Shown here piece after piece: positions 8,115-16,923 of a stretch of DNA of 64,000 nt. Within the stretch, counting starts at the first letter, position 1. Each line of letters opens with the position of its first letter. Where the stretch lies: positions 2,666,001 to 2,730,000 of the forward strand of contig NZ_CP121684.1 in assembly GCF_029760935.1 (NCBI RefSeq). The letters are read 5' to 3'. The notes under the pieces were generated by a model that worked only from the letters and a program-made list of their open reading frames with translations, was not told the DNA's origin and did not search any database. The position numbers and the translations under genes were made by a program. The stretch comes from Lysinibacter sp. HNR (GTDB taxonomy: Bacteria > Actinomycetota > Actinomycetes > Actinomycetales > Microbacteriaceae).

Positions 8115-9143
8115 TTACTCACCGCTAGCGTATACCGGAAGCGACTTTTTAGAGAAGAACATCCGGGTTCGAATCCACACGCGAAGAAGTCTGAACCGCA
8201 CATAAATAGCTTGCAGATCACGATCCCCCAGAAGGAACAAATCAGAAACGATCATAATTCCAGAGAAAAAAGGTAATCCCATAAAAATTCCTATACACAC
8301 ATGCATCGCCATAACCATAGGTAGCAGAATTATTTTAAGTAGACGACTCACCAGCACAAAAGGCAAAAATAGTTGCGCAAAAACGACCCCGTAGGTCGCG
8401 GCAACTACCACGATAGGACTCTGATAGATCAGAGAGGTCAACTCGGGCCAAGTATTGTATTCAGCGGTTCGGAGAACATAGTAGAGAGCTGTTCCATTTT
8501 GCCATTTCTCTCCCTGGACCTTATACAGGCCTGAGGCGAAATAGAGAAAGCACACTTGAGTAACGCACGCGATCAGCGCGGTATTATGCGCTACCGTACC
8601 CAGCGATGTTTTTCTCCCGACCCTTCCATTGCGACTAAACCACCTGCGACGAATTAACGAATCAAGGGAATACCGAGCAGTTACCTGCGCAAACACCAGA
8701 TAGAACACAAGAATGCGCATGAGATTATCTCCCCCGTTGATGACATATGGGTTACGAATTTGCAGCGACCACAGGAGAACGTAGAAGCAGACCGTAGTAG
8801 CCCTTCCCCCCAACCCCAGCACGAAAAGCAACGCAACCACCAGCAGGGCAAAGTATAGAGTAATCCCCCATCCTTCCGCCCCAGAGAGCGCAAAAAGCGA
8901 TGGCTCCCGAGACTCCCGAGACTCCGCTAAAAATAGCTCCCAGCTATAGTTCGACCCTGACCCCCAGATCTTGTCTCGAACAGGCAGGTTAACAAGCAAA
9001 AAGGCAACAACTATCGCGCCAAACCCGATACGAACAATCGCAAGAGTCCGGGTTCCGTGACGGTTTGCTGTCATCCACAGCATAAACCCACTGATGATAT
9101 AACGCACTGTTAATCGTCTTCTCGCGGGATAGTGATAACTCAC
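8115..9143 (-). CDS. HTTM-domain membrane protein (SdpB-like)
   Basis: 342 residues with about eight hydrophobic segments. It has the HTTM (vitamin K gamma-carboxylase-like) pattern also found in SdpB of the Bacillus SDP toxin system: TLAIVRIGFGAIVVAFLLV near the N-terminus, then NPYVINGGDNLMRILVFYLV and CFLYFASGLYKVQGEKWQNG with the conserved K.xxGxxWxxG element. In SDP systems SdpB works with SdpA to mature the secreted toxin. The start overlaps the stop of the DUF5819 gene (ATGA at 9140-9143), so the two are translationally coupled. Lower GC than the flanking housekeeping genes suggests acquisition. Confidence 0.85.
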   Translation of the reverse strand: MSYHYPARRRLTVRYIISGFMLWMTANRHGTRTLAIVRIGFGAIVVAFLLVNLPVRDKIWGSGSNYSWELFLAESRESREPSLFALSGAEGWGITLYFALLVVALLFVLGLGGRATTVCFYVLLWSLQIRNPYVINGGDNLMRILVFYLVFAQVTARYSLDSLIRRRWFSRNGRVGRKTSLGTVAHNTALIACVTQVCFLYFASGLYKVQGEKWQNGTALYYVLRTAEYNTWPELTSLIYQSPIVVVAATYGVVFAQLFLPFVLVSRLLKIILLPMVMAMHVCIGIFMGLPFFSGIMIVSDLFLLGDRDLQAIYVRFRLLRVWIRTRMFFSKKSLPVYASGE

Positions 9144-9862
9144 GGAACAACTTCATTTCCCGCAAGATCCAGCCAAGGACTCTCGCTATAGCTGGTTTTC
9201 CCCAGACCCGCGCTAACTCGTTCGGACCATCGCGGAAACTCATGATGGACAACCCGAATCTTCACTGCGTCGGGTAGAGCGCCATAGCTACTCATCATGA
9301 GCGCCATCGCTGAGGCAACAACCATCTCCAGAGCCCTACGGTAGTTTTCCTGTAGTCCTTGCGGAGCAGCGTCAAGGGTTTCTTTCTCTAAGAAAAACTC
9401 CTGCTCTTGGGCATCGGGACGCACCCCTCTAACAGCCTTATCTTCAAGGAGCGTGGAGCGCGCAGCAAAAAGTTTTGATCCCGCGCGTGAAACCATAAAA
9501 CTTAAATTATCAGGAAGAAGATTGTGCAGTCGCCTCTCCAAGCCTGGGCTAGTAATATCTAAGTATTCATCAACACTCTCACCGTCAAAAGAACCCCTCA
9601 CAAGAATCCCCGTATCGTACGACACCGGCTCTGGGGCGAAGAAAGCCCAATTCTGGGTAAAAAACGGTGTGGTCCACAGTGATATCGTGACACTAAACTG
9701 TTGAGAAACAGGGTTTGACGGGGCAATGTGTAAAAAAATAATTCCGAAGTGGAACAACAATAACCCCGTAGCACCAACTACAAGCAATCGAGACCAGATT
9801 CCGGGAAGAGCACTATTATTTCGAGTTGAGATTCGATCCTGGCGGGTAACTCGTGGACACAT
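9140..9862 (-). CDS. DUF5819 / SdpA-like protein
   Basis: 240 residues from the ATG at 9860-9862, which follows TTTGGAG; a longer form from 9895 lacks such a site. One N-terminal hydrophobic span (LLVVGATGLLLFHFGIIFLH) is followed by the family pattern HIAPSNPVSQQFSVTI, then NWAFFAPEPVSYDTGILVRG. The rest is a soluble domain with no catalytic motif that I recognise. DUF5819 proteins are regularly encoded just before HTTM proteins and correspond in position to SdpA, which is needed for maturation of the SDP toxin. It lies between the small secreted protein gene and the HTTM gene in one leftward operon. Confidence 0.8.
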   Translation of the reverse strand: MCPRVTRQDRISTRNNSALPGIWSRLLVVGATGLLLFHFGIIFLHIAPSNPVSQQFSVTISLWTTPFFTQNWAFFAPEPVSYDTGILVRGSFDGESVDEYLDITSPGLERRLHNLLPDNLSFMVSRAGSKLFAARSTLLEDKAVRGVRPDAQEQEFFLEKETLDAAPQGLQENYRRALEMVVASAMALMMSSYGALPDAVKIRVVHHEFPRWSERVSAGLGKTSYSESPWLDLAGNEVVP

Positions 9863-9973
9863 ATCTAACTCCAAAGCGCAAAGGTTTTGTATCAATCAGT
9901 CTGACGTGCACGAAGCCCGTGTGGGAGTTTCAGCGCTCTCTAGGAGACTCTGAAGCGCCCACACTAATTCCCT

Positions 9974-10264
9974 TTAATCAAACGCAGTAGGATCTGCAGA
10001 GATAGAGCCTTTAAACTGCGGGAAGATCGGAACAAAATTAGTCGCACGTGTCACTGTATCAACAGTGAGCGTTTCCCCCGTCGCGTCTTCGACCGGCTGT
10101 GCAACTTTCCGCGGCTTCTCCACGTCAGTCCCCCGTCCGTCACCAACAGTCGCAACGTTGGCATCTAGGATCTTGTTTAGAGTGACTGCCCCGGCAACGG
10201 TGGAGAGGGTAAATCCAACTACCAAAGTTGCACCGATGAAAATTCTACTAAATGAGTATCTCAT
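9974..10264 (-). CDS. Small secreted protein, first gene of the Sdp-like operon
   Basis: 96 residues: MRYSFSRIFIGATLVVGFTL opens a clear signal peptide that probably ends near STVAGA, followed by a polar mature part of about 70 residues ending VPIFPQFKGSISADPTAFD. The start has a good ribosome site (GAGGAAAAGAAT). No family recognised. Its position before the SdpA-like and SdpB-like genes makes it a candidate for the peptide precursor those proteins act on. It has no Cys, unlike the disulfide-bearing SDP peptide of Bacillus, and is shorter than SdpC (about 200 residues). It could instead be an accessory envelope protein. Confidence 0.65.
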   Translation of the reverse strand: MRYSFSRIFIGATLVVGFTLSTVAGAVTLNKILDANVATVGDGRGTDVEKPRKVAQPVEDATGETLTVDTVTRATNFVPIFPQFKGSISADPTAFD

Positions 10265-10627
10265 ATTCTTTTCCTCAACTTATAGGATGCGATAGTTCAA
10301 GCCACTAGAGCTTTCCTAAAATATATCTGACCCTACTTTTATATATCAAATAAAAATTTTTATTATATTCAAAATTTATATAAAAGTGATGGTGCATTAT
10401 GCTGCAAATCATACTCAGACATAAAGTGGTGACCGGTAAATCCAAGGCATTAAAACCACGACCAAATTTGCAAATCTTTGTGGCAAGATCACGAACTAGC
10501 CCCACACGGCATCAAGAAATTTTTCCAGGACCCCTGACATCTAGAAGAATCTCTCTATGGAATCTATCTGGGGATCAGGGGCAGATTTCCTCAGGCAGAA
10601 TCAAACCCCTTACCCAGGCAGAACATT
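10265..10627. promoter_or_regulatory. AT-rich intergenic region, likely promoter of the Sdp-like operon
   Basis: Bases 10310-10390 are strikingly AT-rich compared with the surroundings and contain near-palindromic runs such as TTTTATATAAATTTTGAATA on the leftward strand. No convincing protein frame was found. The stretch separates the leftward Sdp-like operon from the end of cutC, and probably holds the operon's promoter, but I cannot fix a -35/-10 pair. Confidence 0.4.
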
Positions 10628-11374
10628 CTAGTCAAAGGGCACACCTCTCGCGGCCTGCACTGCCGCACGAACAGTGTCGGGACTCGTCACATCGTATTCG
10701 GCCACTCCCCCGCCCGGCCCGCTCGGGGTCTGCACGGCGGCCACAGTTTTTGCCGAGAGGTGGACAGCGTCGATACCGGTTGCCGCCAGTGCGGGAATAG
10801 CGTCCACAGCCACGCCCCCACCCGCCATGATCTGCACACCACCAGCTGCATGCTCCACCATTTGAGCAAGCAGATCTCGACCATCGATGCTCGCAGCGGC
10901 CTGACCCGACGTGAGAACCCTCTCTACTCCCAGGGCACGAACCTCGTCAAGAGCCGTGAGTGGGTCCGGAACAATATCAAGGGCCCGGTGAAAAGTGACC
11001 GTGAGATCCTCCGCCACCTCCACAAGAGTGCGGATGGCCCGAACATCAATCGAGCGATCCTCCAGAAGCGCCCCGATGACAACACCCGCCGCACCCACAG
11101 CCTTAACCGCCCGAATGTCACGCACCATGGTTGCGATCTCCATATTGTCGTAGACAAACCCGCCGGGACGCGGGCGAATCAGGACGTGGACAAAATCATC
11201 ACGCCCCGCGCCCGTTGCTGCCGCTACAGCGCCCTCAATGGTTCCCAGCGAAGGGGTCAATCCTCCCGTGACCAATGCACTACACAATTCAATCCGGGTG
11301 GCTCCGCCGCTGAGGGCAATATCAGCCCCCGCAACGTCCTGAACCGCTATCTCAACCGCCAGCTGGGTACCCAT
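10628..11374 (-). CDS. cutC: Copper homeostasis protein CutC
   Basis: 248 residues, the normal size of this TIM-barrel family. Typical blocks are EIAVQDVAGADIALSGGATR near the N-terminus, GLTPSLGTIEGAV, HVLIRPRPGGFVYD, FHRALDIVPDPLTALDEV and RVLTSGQAAAS, then the C-terminal HAAGGVQIMAGGGVAVDAIP. CutC proteins are cytosolic and named for copper tolerance, though their biochemical role is unsettled. ATG at 11372-11374 follows GAGAGG. A 165-bp internal piece is duplicated at 7901-8065. Confidence 0.9.
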   Translation of the reverse strand: MGTQLAVEIAVQDVAGADIALSGGATRIELCSALVTGGLTPSLGTIEGAVAAATGAGRDDFVHVLIRPRPGGFVYDNMEIATMVRDIRAVKAVGAAGVVIGALLEDRSIDVRAIRTLVEVAEDLTVTFHRALDIVPDPLTALDEVRALGVERVLTSGQAAASIDGRDLLAQMVEHAAGGVQIMAGGGVAVDAIPALAATGIDAVHLSAKTVAAVQTPSGPGGGVAEYDVTSPDTVRAAVQAARGVPFD

Positions 11375-11431
11375 CAAGACCTCTCACAATAAGTTCTCCC
11401 CATAGCTCATGCATAGGGGGCTCAAAACAGC

Positions 11432-11905
11432 CTAGCCGTCTGAAGCTGCCTGCAATTCCCTGATCACAATTTTTGTCTGCCCCAGCATCACCCGCATGAC
11501 GCGCGCCACGCGCTCCGGGTTGTCCTGCGAGAGCAACGTTCCCAAGATGGGCGGAACAATCTGCCACGACACCCCATACCTGTCTTTGAGCCACCCACAC
11601 TGACCAGGAGACCCGCCGTCTGCCGTCAACGCGTTCCACAGGTGATCAATTTCCTGCTGCGTATGCGCATCTACGGTAAAGGAAACCGCCTCGGTAAACT
11701 CCACATGAGGCCCCCCGTTAAGCGCACTAAATTTCACCCCGTCAAGCTCAAAAATTACGGTCAGAGCCGTTCCCTCGGGTAGTGGCGCTCCCTCACCGTA
11801 ATAGCTTGTCTCTAAAATGCGTGAATTTTTGAAAACCGAAACATAAAACTTTGCGGCCTCTTCGCCATTATCGTTAAACCAGAGTGTCGGAAATATGTTC
11901 TGCAT
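11432..11905 (-). CDS. PhnB-like VOC-family protein
   Basis: 157 residues from the ATG at 11903-11905, which follows GGGAGAGAC; a longer upstream reading lacks such a site. MQNIFPTLWFNDNGEEAAKF and YVSVFKNSRI, TALTVIFELDGVKFSALNGG and GQCGWLKDRYGVSWQIVPP are hallmarks of the PhnB/3-demethylubiquinone-like subgroup of the VOC superfamily. It is a cytosolic protein of unknown substrate. The C-terminus ends in a helical piece (ARVMRVMLGQTKIVIRELQ). Confidence 0.88.
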   Translation of the reverse strand: MQNIFPTLWFNDNGEEAAKFYVSVFKNSRILETSYYGEGAPLPEGTALTVIFELDGVKFSALNGGPHVEFTEAVSFTVDAHTQQEIDHLWNALTADGGSPGQCGWLKDRYGVSWQIVPPILGTLLSQDNPERVARVMRVMLGQTKIVIRELQAASDG

Positions 11906-12007
11906 GTCTCTCCCTTGGAAAGCGTAGACCATCGATGATAACGTGCTACTCATCCTAACCCTCGATTGACGCGGGTGAGGAGCGAGAACCCCAAAGCCCA
12001 AAAACCT

Positions 12008-12538
12008 TTACACCAGGTCCTTGCGCAAAACCACAAAGTGCAGTGAGGGAAGTTGGGGGGATCCAGCAGAAGGATCGTCGTAAGGGAACGGCATGGTCAC
12101 TCCGGTTTTACGATAGCCCCGGCGCTCATAAAACTCAATGAGCTCATCGCGTCCGCCAATAACACCGAGCTCCATACGCAGAATGTTCCAGGCCGCGGCG
12201 GCGTAGCTTTCGGCCTCCGCCATCAATTTCTTGCCGATTCCCAATCCCTGAAGATCGGGCCTCACCGCAAACATCCCGAGATAACCGGTTGATTCACTGG
12301 CCCTCTTCGTGTGAACGCACCCCACGATTTCAGCACCGCGTGTTATCAACACCATCTCACTATCGGCATCCTGAAGGTTACCCCTGATGGCTTCCACCGT
12401 GGTTCGTGGCCCATGAACCAGATCGGCCTCCGTGGTCCATCCGCTTCTGCTGGACTCACCACGATAAGCCGAGGTAATGAGAACAAGGAGGGCTTCGGCG
12501 TCCTCGAGGATCGCTAGCCTTGAGGAAAGCACATTCAT
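12008..12538 (-). CDS. GNAT-family N-acetyltransferase
   Basis: 176 residues with the GNAT acetyl-CoA binding pattern in YLGMFAVRPDLQGLGIGKKL and the following helix (MAEAESYAAAAW), then ELIEFYERRGYRKTGVTMPF. Substrate unknown. Its ATG overlaps the stop of the chorismate mutase gene (TGATG at 12536-12540), indicating coupled translation. It is cytosolic. Confidence 0.88.
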   Translation of the reverse strand: MNVLSSRLAILEDAEALLVLITSAYRGESSRSGWTTEADLVHGPRTTVEAIRGNLQDADSEMVLITRGAEIVGCVHTKRASESTGYLGMFAVRPDLQGLGIGKKLMAEAESYAAAAWNILRMELGVIGGRDELIEFYERRGYRKTGVTMPFPYDDPSAGSPQLPSLHFVVLRKDLV

Positions 12539-12846
12539 CAGTCTTTTGCTGCGGGCTGGGTGCTCGCAATGTGCTCGTGATGCTTGATAACCTCGGCAAC
12601 CACAAAGTTAAACCACTTCTCAGCAAAGGCAGGATCGAGGTTGGATTCTTCTGCAAGCCTGCGCAGGCGCTTAATCTGCCGTTCTTCTCGCGCCGGGTCG
12701 GCGGGAGGCAGGTTATGCTTTGCTTTCAGCTCCCCCACCTGCTGCGTGCAGCGAAACCGCTCGGCCAGCATATGAATCAACGCAGCATCGATATTATCGA
12801 TGCTGTTACGCAAAGCCTGTAGCTGCGCGGGAACTAAATCGTTCAT
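12538..12846 (-). CDS. Chorismate mutase, AroQ type
   Basis: 102 residues, all helical: LVPAQLQALRNSIDNIDAAL, IHMLAERFRCTQQVGELKAK and PPADPAREERQIKRLRRLAE. The conserved Arg of the first helix, the Arg-x-x-x-x-x-x-x-x-Lys of the second helix and the D.xREE.q motif fit monofunctional AroQ enzymes, which convert chorismate to prephenate for Phe and Tyr synthesis. Start at 12846 is preceded by AAAGGAGAGCTG. It is the first gene of a two-gene leftward unit with the acetyltransferase. Confidence 0.88.
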   Translation of the reverse strand: MNDLVPAQLQALRNSIDNIDAALIHMLAERFRCTQQVGELKAKHNLPPADPAREERQIKRLRRLAEESNLDPAFAEKWFNFVVAEVIKHHEHIASTQPAAKD

Positions 12847-12995
12847 CAGCTCTCCTTTGATCGGGTATCCTGTCAGTTTATTACGCACCCGCGCCCACAC
12901 ACTGATATTTTTCCCGTACCCGGGCACAATTCCCGTGATCCTCGCAGATAGGCTCCGCCAGGACTCACCCCACCAATGCGGGGAAAAGACGCACC

Positions 12996-14282
12996 CTAAT
13001 CGAGCAGATCGTGCAGAACCACAACCTGTTCACGCTCCGGCCCCACACCGATTGCCGAGAAACGAGCCCCGCTCATCTTCTCAAGCGTACGCACGTATTT
13101 CTGAGCGTTCTCGGGCAAATCTTCAAACTTACGGGCACCCGTGATGTCTTCTGACCAACCCGGGAATTCCTCATAAATAGGCTTGGCATGATGGAAATCC
13201 GTCTGATTCACGGGCATCTCATCGTAGCGCACGCCATCAACATCGTAGGCGACACAAACCGGAATCTTTTCCAGGCCTGAAAGCACGTCGAGCTTGGTGA
13301 GCACGTAGTCCGTCACCCCGTTAATGCGGGTGTTGTAGCGCGCGATGGGGGCGTCGTACCAGCCACAGCGGCGTGGACGACCGGTGGTGGTTCCAAACTC
13401 AAAACCGTTGTCGCGCAGATAGTCGCCCCACTCGTCAAAGAGCTCGGTGGGGAACGGACCCGAACCAACCCGGGTGGTGTATGCCTTGATCACGGCGATC
13501 ACCCGTTCGATGCGCGAGGGGGCGATACCCGCACCGGTTGCAGCACCACCCGCGGTGGCGCTTGACGACGTCACAAACGGGTAGGTGCCGTGATCCACGT
13601 CAAGCATGGTGGCCTGACCCGCCTCAAAAAGAACCGTCTTACCCCGGTCGAGCGCCTCGTTAATCTCGTAGGAGGTGTCGGCCACCATGGGACGCAGGCG
13701 CTCGGCGTAGCTCAATAGCTCGTCCACAATCTCGTCGACCGTAATGGCACGACGGTTGTATACCTTCACCAGAAGCTGATTCTTTTGCTCCAGCGCACCC
13801 TCCACCTTCTGACGCAGAATATTTTCGTCAAAGAGATCTTGAATACGGATACCAACCCGATTGATCTTATCGGCGTAGGCCGGGCCAATACCGCGACCGG
13901 TGGTGCCAATCTGGCGCTTACCCAGAAAACGCTCCGTGACCCTGTCAAGCGTGCGATGGTAGTGCGTGATCACGTGCGCGTTGGCACTCACGCGCAGCCG
14001 CGACACGTCAACACCGCGAGCCGCGAGCGCATCCAGCTCTTCAAAAAGTACTTCTATGTCAACAACAACACCGTTTGCAATAACGGGGATCACTCCCGGA
14101 GTGAGGATACCGGAGGGGAGCAGGTGCAGGGCATACTTCTCATTGCCCACCACCACCGTGTGTCCGGCATTGTTTCCGCCGTTAAACTTGACCACGTACT
14201 CAACGCGGCTTCCGAGAAGATCTGTTGCTCGTCCCTTACCCTCGTCACCCCACTGGGCACCAATAATCAATACGGCAGGCAT
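12996..14282 (-). CDS. purA: Adenylosuccinate synthetase
   Basis: 428 residues, standard length. It joins IMP and aspartate using GTP in AMP synthesis. Motifs: the N-terminal [17 protein letters not shown] with the catalytic Asp and the phosphate loop, [13 protein letters not shown] with the catalytic His, [18 protein letters not shown], the GTP-guanine loop region TKLDVLSGL near residue 330, and the C-terminal [12 protein letters not shown]. It lies directly downstream of the DUF3151 gene (adjacent stop and start), a common actinobacterial arrangement. Confidence 0.97.
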   Translation of the reverse strand: MPAVLIIGAQWGDEGKGRATDLLGSRVEYVVKFNGGNNAGHTVVVGNEKYALHLLPSGILTPGVIPVIANGVVVDIEVLFEELDALAARGVDVSRLRVSANAHVITHYHRTLDRVTERFLGKRQIGTTGRGIGPAYADKINRVGIRIQDLFDENILRQKVEGALEQKNQLLVKVYNRRAITVDEIVDELLSYAERLRPMVADTSYEINEALDRGKTVLFEAGQATMLDVDHGTYPFVTSSSATAGGAATGAGIAPSRIERVIAVIKAYTTRVGSGPFPTELFDEWGDYLRDNGFEFGTTTGRPRRCGWYDAPIARYNTRINGVTDYVLTKLDVLSGLEKIPVCVAYDVDGVRYDEMPVNQTDFHHAKPIYEEFPGWSEDITGARKFEDLPENAQKYVRTLEKMSGARFSAIGVGPEREQVVVLHDLLD

Positions 14283-14699
14283 TTACTCTCCCCTGTCTAG
14301 GTGTGCAATAACGTCGGGATCTGCACCATTCAAAAATTCGGTGAGACGTGTAATTTCTGGTTCCTCACCGATCTCTGCGGCGGAGCGACGAAGAGCGTAC
14401 AGTGCGCGCAACACTCCGCGGTTGGGCTCGTGCGACCACGGTATAGGCCCCTGCCCCTTCCATCCGGCCCGACGAAGAGAGTCTAGCCCACGGTGGTACG
14501 CAACGCGAGCGTAAGCATAGGCGGGCAGGGTCTCGCCCCGCGCATGCGCGTCCTCGGCCAACCTGGCCCAAGCGAGCGATGAAGCGGGGTGGGCACGTGC
14601 TATCTCTGCGACGGGGGTGCCGTTTGCAATCGCCTCGAGCACGTCGTCTTCGGCAGGCAAATACGTGGGCGGAATGCCCAGCAGGTTATCTAGGGTCAC
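14283..14699 (-). CDS. DUF3151 protein
   Basis: 138 residues matching the actinobacterial DUF3151 family: TYLPAEDDVLEAIANGTPV, PASSLAWARLAEDAHARG, AYAYARVAYHRGLDSLRRAG and PNRGVLRALYALRRSAAEIG. The protein is helical and TPR-like in feel, with no catalytic motif; function unknown. The stop is immediately followed by the purA start, so it is very likely co-transcribed with purA. Confidence 0.9.
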   Translation of the reverse strand: MTLDNLLGIPPTYLPAEDDVLEAIANGTPVAEIARAHPASSLAWARLAEDAHARGETLPAYAYARVAYHRGLDSLRRAGWKGQGPIPWSHEPNRGVLRALYALRRSAAEIGEEPEITRLTEFLNGADPDVIAHLDRGE

Positions 14700-14723
14700 A
14701 CTCCATGCTATCCCACGACCGCC

Positions 14724-15365
14724 TCACGCGCCGTTTTTAGTGTGCTGCGTTACCCACGAAAACATGGCCACCGCGGCCGCAGCGGAGGCGTTGAGGGAGC
14801 GGGTTGATCCATACTGGGTGATCTCCACCACGGCATCCGCAGCGTTGATTGCCTCGGGAGAAAGCCCGGGACCCTCCTGACCAAAAAGCATAATGCACTC
14901 TTCGGGCCAGTTAAAGGTCTCCATGGGTACACACCCGGGCACGTTATCAATCGCGATAAGGGGAATCTCCCGCTCACCTGCCCACGCCACCAGGTCCTCC
15001 ACGGTAGCGTGGTTCAGAACGTGCTGGTAGCGATCCGTCACCATAGCCCCGCGCTTGTTCCAGCGTTTACGGCCCACAATGTGAACGGTATCGGCCGCAA
15101 ACGCGTTGGCGCTACGAACGATTGACCCGATATTCATATCGTGCTGCCAATTCTCAATCGCCACGTGAAACGAGTGCCGATGCTCATCAAGATCCGCAAT
15201 GATGGCATCCATCTTCCAGTAGCGATACCGATCGATCACGTTGCGCGTGTCACCAAATTGGAGAAGCTCAGTGTCGTAGTGATCACCCTCCGGCCACTCT
15301 GCCGGGCCCCCGGGCCACGGCCCAACACCGGCGGTAGACAACTCGTGCGTTGGTGAAGAATTCAT
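14724..15365 (-). CDS. TrmH-family (SpoU-type) RNA methyltransferase
   Basis: 213 residues from ATG 15363-15365; an upstream in-frame extension to 15524 is rich in basic and Ser residues and looks non-coding. The SPOUT motifs are clear: NIGSIVRSANAFAADTVHIV, then IMLFGQEGPGLSPEAI and the knot helix VVEITQYGSTRSLNASAAAA. It should transfer methyl from S-adenosylmethionine to a ribose in tRNA or rRNA; the exact site is unknown. The ribosome site is weak, so the start is moderately certain. Confidence 0.88.
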   Translation of the reverse strand: MNSSPTHELSTAGVGPWPGGPAEWPEGDHYDTELLQFGDTRNVIDRYRYWKMDAIIADLDEHRHSFHVAIENWQHDMNIGSIVRSANAFAADTVHIVGRKRWNKRGAMVTDRYQHVLNHATVEDLVAWAGEREIPLIAIDNVPGCVPMETFNWPEECIMLFGQEGPGLSPEAINAADAVVEITQYGSTRSLNASAAAAVAMFSWVTQHTKNGA

Positions 15366-15534
15366 TCGCCTATTCTGCCATTCGTGCTCGTCGGAGACGA
15401 ATCGATGTGCTGTGAGAAAACGGTCATTACCGACCGTGTAGAACGCTCTGTCGTGTGTGAGGGTCACATTTTTCCTGTGAGATCGGCTTCTTTTCAGTAG
15501 ACTCGGCATCAACACCCCGATCACTGGAGAGCAG

Positions 15535-16923
15535 ATGACGCCCTCGTCTCAATCCGACCCCTCAGCCCCGGGTACACCACTACCCAAGGCCCAGGCTAGC
15601 TCCGTCAAGCAAGCCGGGTCCGCCAGACCTACCAGACCCGGTGCATCCACCAGACCCGTGTCCGATATCGTACAGCGAGCACAGCAAAGCGGCCGTGATC
15701 TGGTGATCGATGCTGCGCGGGTTTTCTGCTTGGTTCTTGTGGTGATCCTCCACACCCTGATGGTGGGCCTCTACTATTCACACGGCGAGATCGCCCAGAT
15801 AAACCCGCTGGAGCGCGAAGCGTGGTTTCCGCTGGCCTCGTGGGTGGGACAGATCATGCCCCTCTTCTTTGTGGTGGGAGGGTTTGCGGGCATCACTTCC
15901 TGGCGCAGGGCGGAAGCTAGCGGCGATACCCCCACCCGTTATCTGCGGAGGCGGCTCATACGGGTGTTGCGCCCCACCATTCCTCTCCTCCTCTTTCTTA
16001 CCACCGTGTTCTGGGCAGCGTACTTAGCGGGGGTTCCGCGTAAACTTGTCGACCTTACGGCCCTCGGGGCCGGGCTTCCTCTCTGGTTCCTCGCCGCCTA
16101 CATCCTGACACAAGCATTTTTGCCTCTCACCGCTCGACTTCACTCACGCCATCCGGTAGTACTTTTTCTTTCCCTGTGTCTGGCCGCAATTCTGGTAGAC
16201 ACTGCGCGCTTCACCTCGGGATTTGTCGAGCTGGGTCTCCCTAATCTTCTTTTTGTGTGGCTCGCGGTGCAGCAGCTCGGTTTCTTTTACGCGGACGGGC
16301 AATTTCGCGAGCGCTCCCGCGGGGTGCTCGTCGCGGTTATCCTCGTCGTTTATGGGGTCATCACAGCACTCACCTTTGGAACCGGAATATACCCGGTCGA
16401 TATGCTCAGGAACCTCAACCCGGCAACCGTGCCGCTGATCCTGCTGGGGATAGCCCAGATCTGCCTGCTACAGCTCCTCTACCCCGCGGTCTCTCGCCTC
16501 ATGAGGATTGGGGCGGTGGTCGCGGCGTGCGTTCTTGTCGGTAGCCGGGCAATGACAATTTATCTGTGGCACCTTCCCATCATTATTGCTCTGGCGGGAA
16601 GCGGTTTCCTCTTGGGGATCGACACCACAACCCCCGGGTCGGGCCTGTGGTGGGCAACCCGGCCGATTCTCCTAGTGACCGCCGGTATTGTTGTACTGGG
16701 TGTGAGCTGGATACTGCGGCGCTGGGAGACGCCCCCGGCCCGATTGCCTGGCTCCCACACCGCACGGCAGGCCGTCTGGCTTGCGACGATACTATCCACC
16801 GCGGTTTTTGTCGCACAGATTCAATGGGGACTCAGCCTGGCGCTCACCCCCGTTGCTCTGGGTGTCGTCACCCTCTCGTATTTTCTTGTTGTACCACCAC
16901 GATTACAGAAGGGTATTTCATGA
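15535..16923 (+). CDS. Acyltransferase-3 family integral membrane protein
   Basis: 462 residues. An N-terminal cytosolic tail rich in Pro, Ser and Thr (about 50 residues) precedes ten to eleven membrane spans. Motifs of the acyltransferase-3 family are present: VIDAARVFCLVLVVILHTLM with the conserved Arg and His, PLFFVVGGFAGITSWRRAE, YLRRRLIRVLRPTIPL and MTIYLWHLPIIIALAGSGF. Such proteins O-acetylate or acylate surface sugars or lipids. Start ATG follows GGAGAGCAG. Its stop overlaps the start of the quinone oxidoreductase gene by ATGA. Confidence 0.87.
   Translation: MTPSSQSDPSAPGTPLPKAQASSVKQAGSARPTRPGASTRPVSDIVQRAQQSGRDLVIDAARVFCLVLVVILHTLMVGLYYSHGEIAQINPLEREAWFPLASWVGQIMPLFFVVGGFAGITSWRRAEASGDTPTRYLRRRLIRVLRPTIPLLLFLTTVFWAAYLAGVPRKLVDLTALGAGLPLWFLAAYILTQAFLPLTARLHSRHPVVLFLSLCLAAILVDTARFTSGFVELGLPNLLFVWLAVQQLGFFYADGQFRERSRGVLVAVILVVYGVITALTFGTGIYPVDMLRNLNPATVPLILLGIAQICLLQLLYPAVSRLMRIGAVVAACVLVGSRAMTIYLWHLPIIIALAGSGFLLGIDTTTPGSGLWWATRPILLVTAGIVVLGVSWILRRWETPPARLPGSHTARQAVWLATILSTAVFVAQIQWGLSLALTPVALGVVTLSYFLVVPPRLQKGIS

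Noticed and set aside
16566-16919. N-terminal extension of the quinone oxidoreductase
   Set aside because: It overlaps the acyltransferase gene in another frame; the enzyme's own N-terminus begins at the ATG at 16920.
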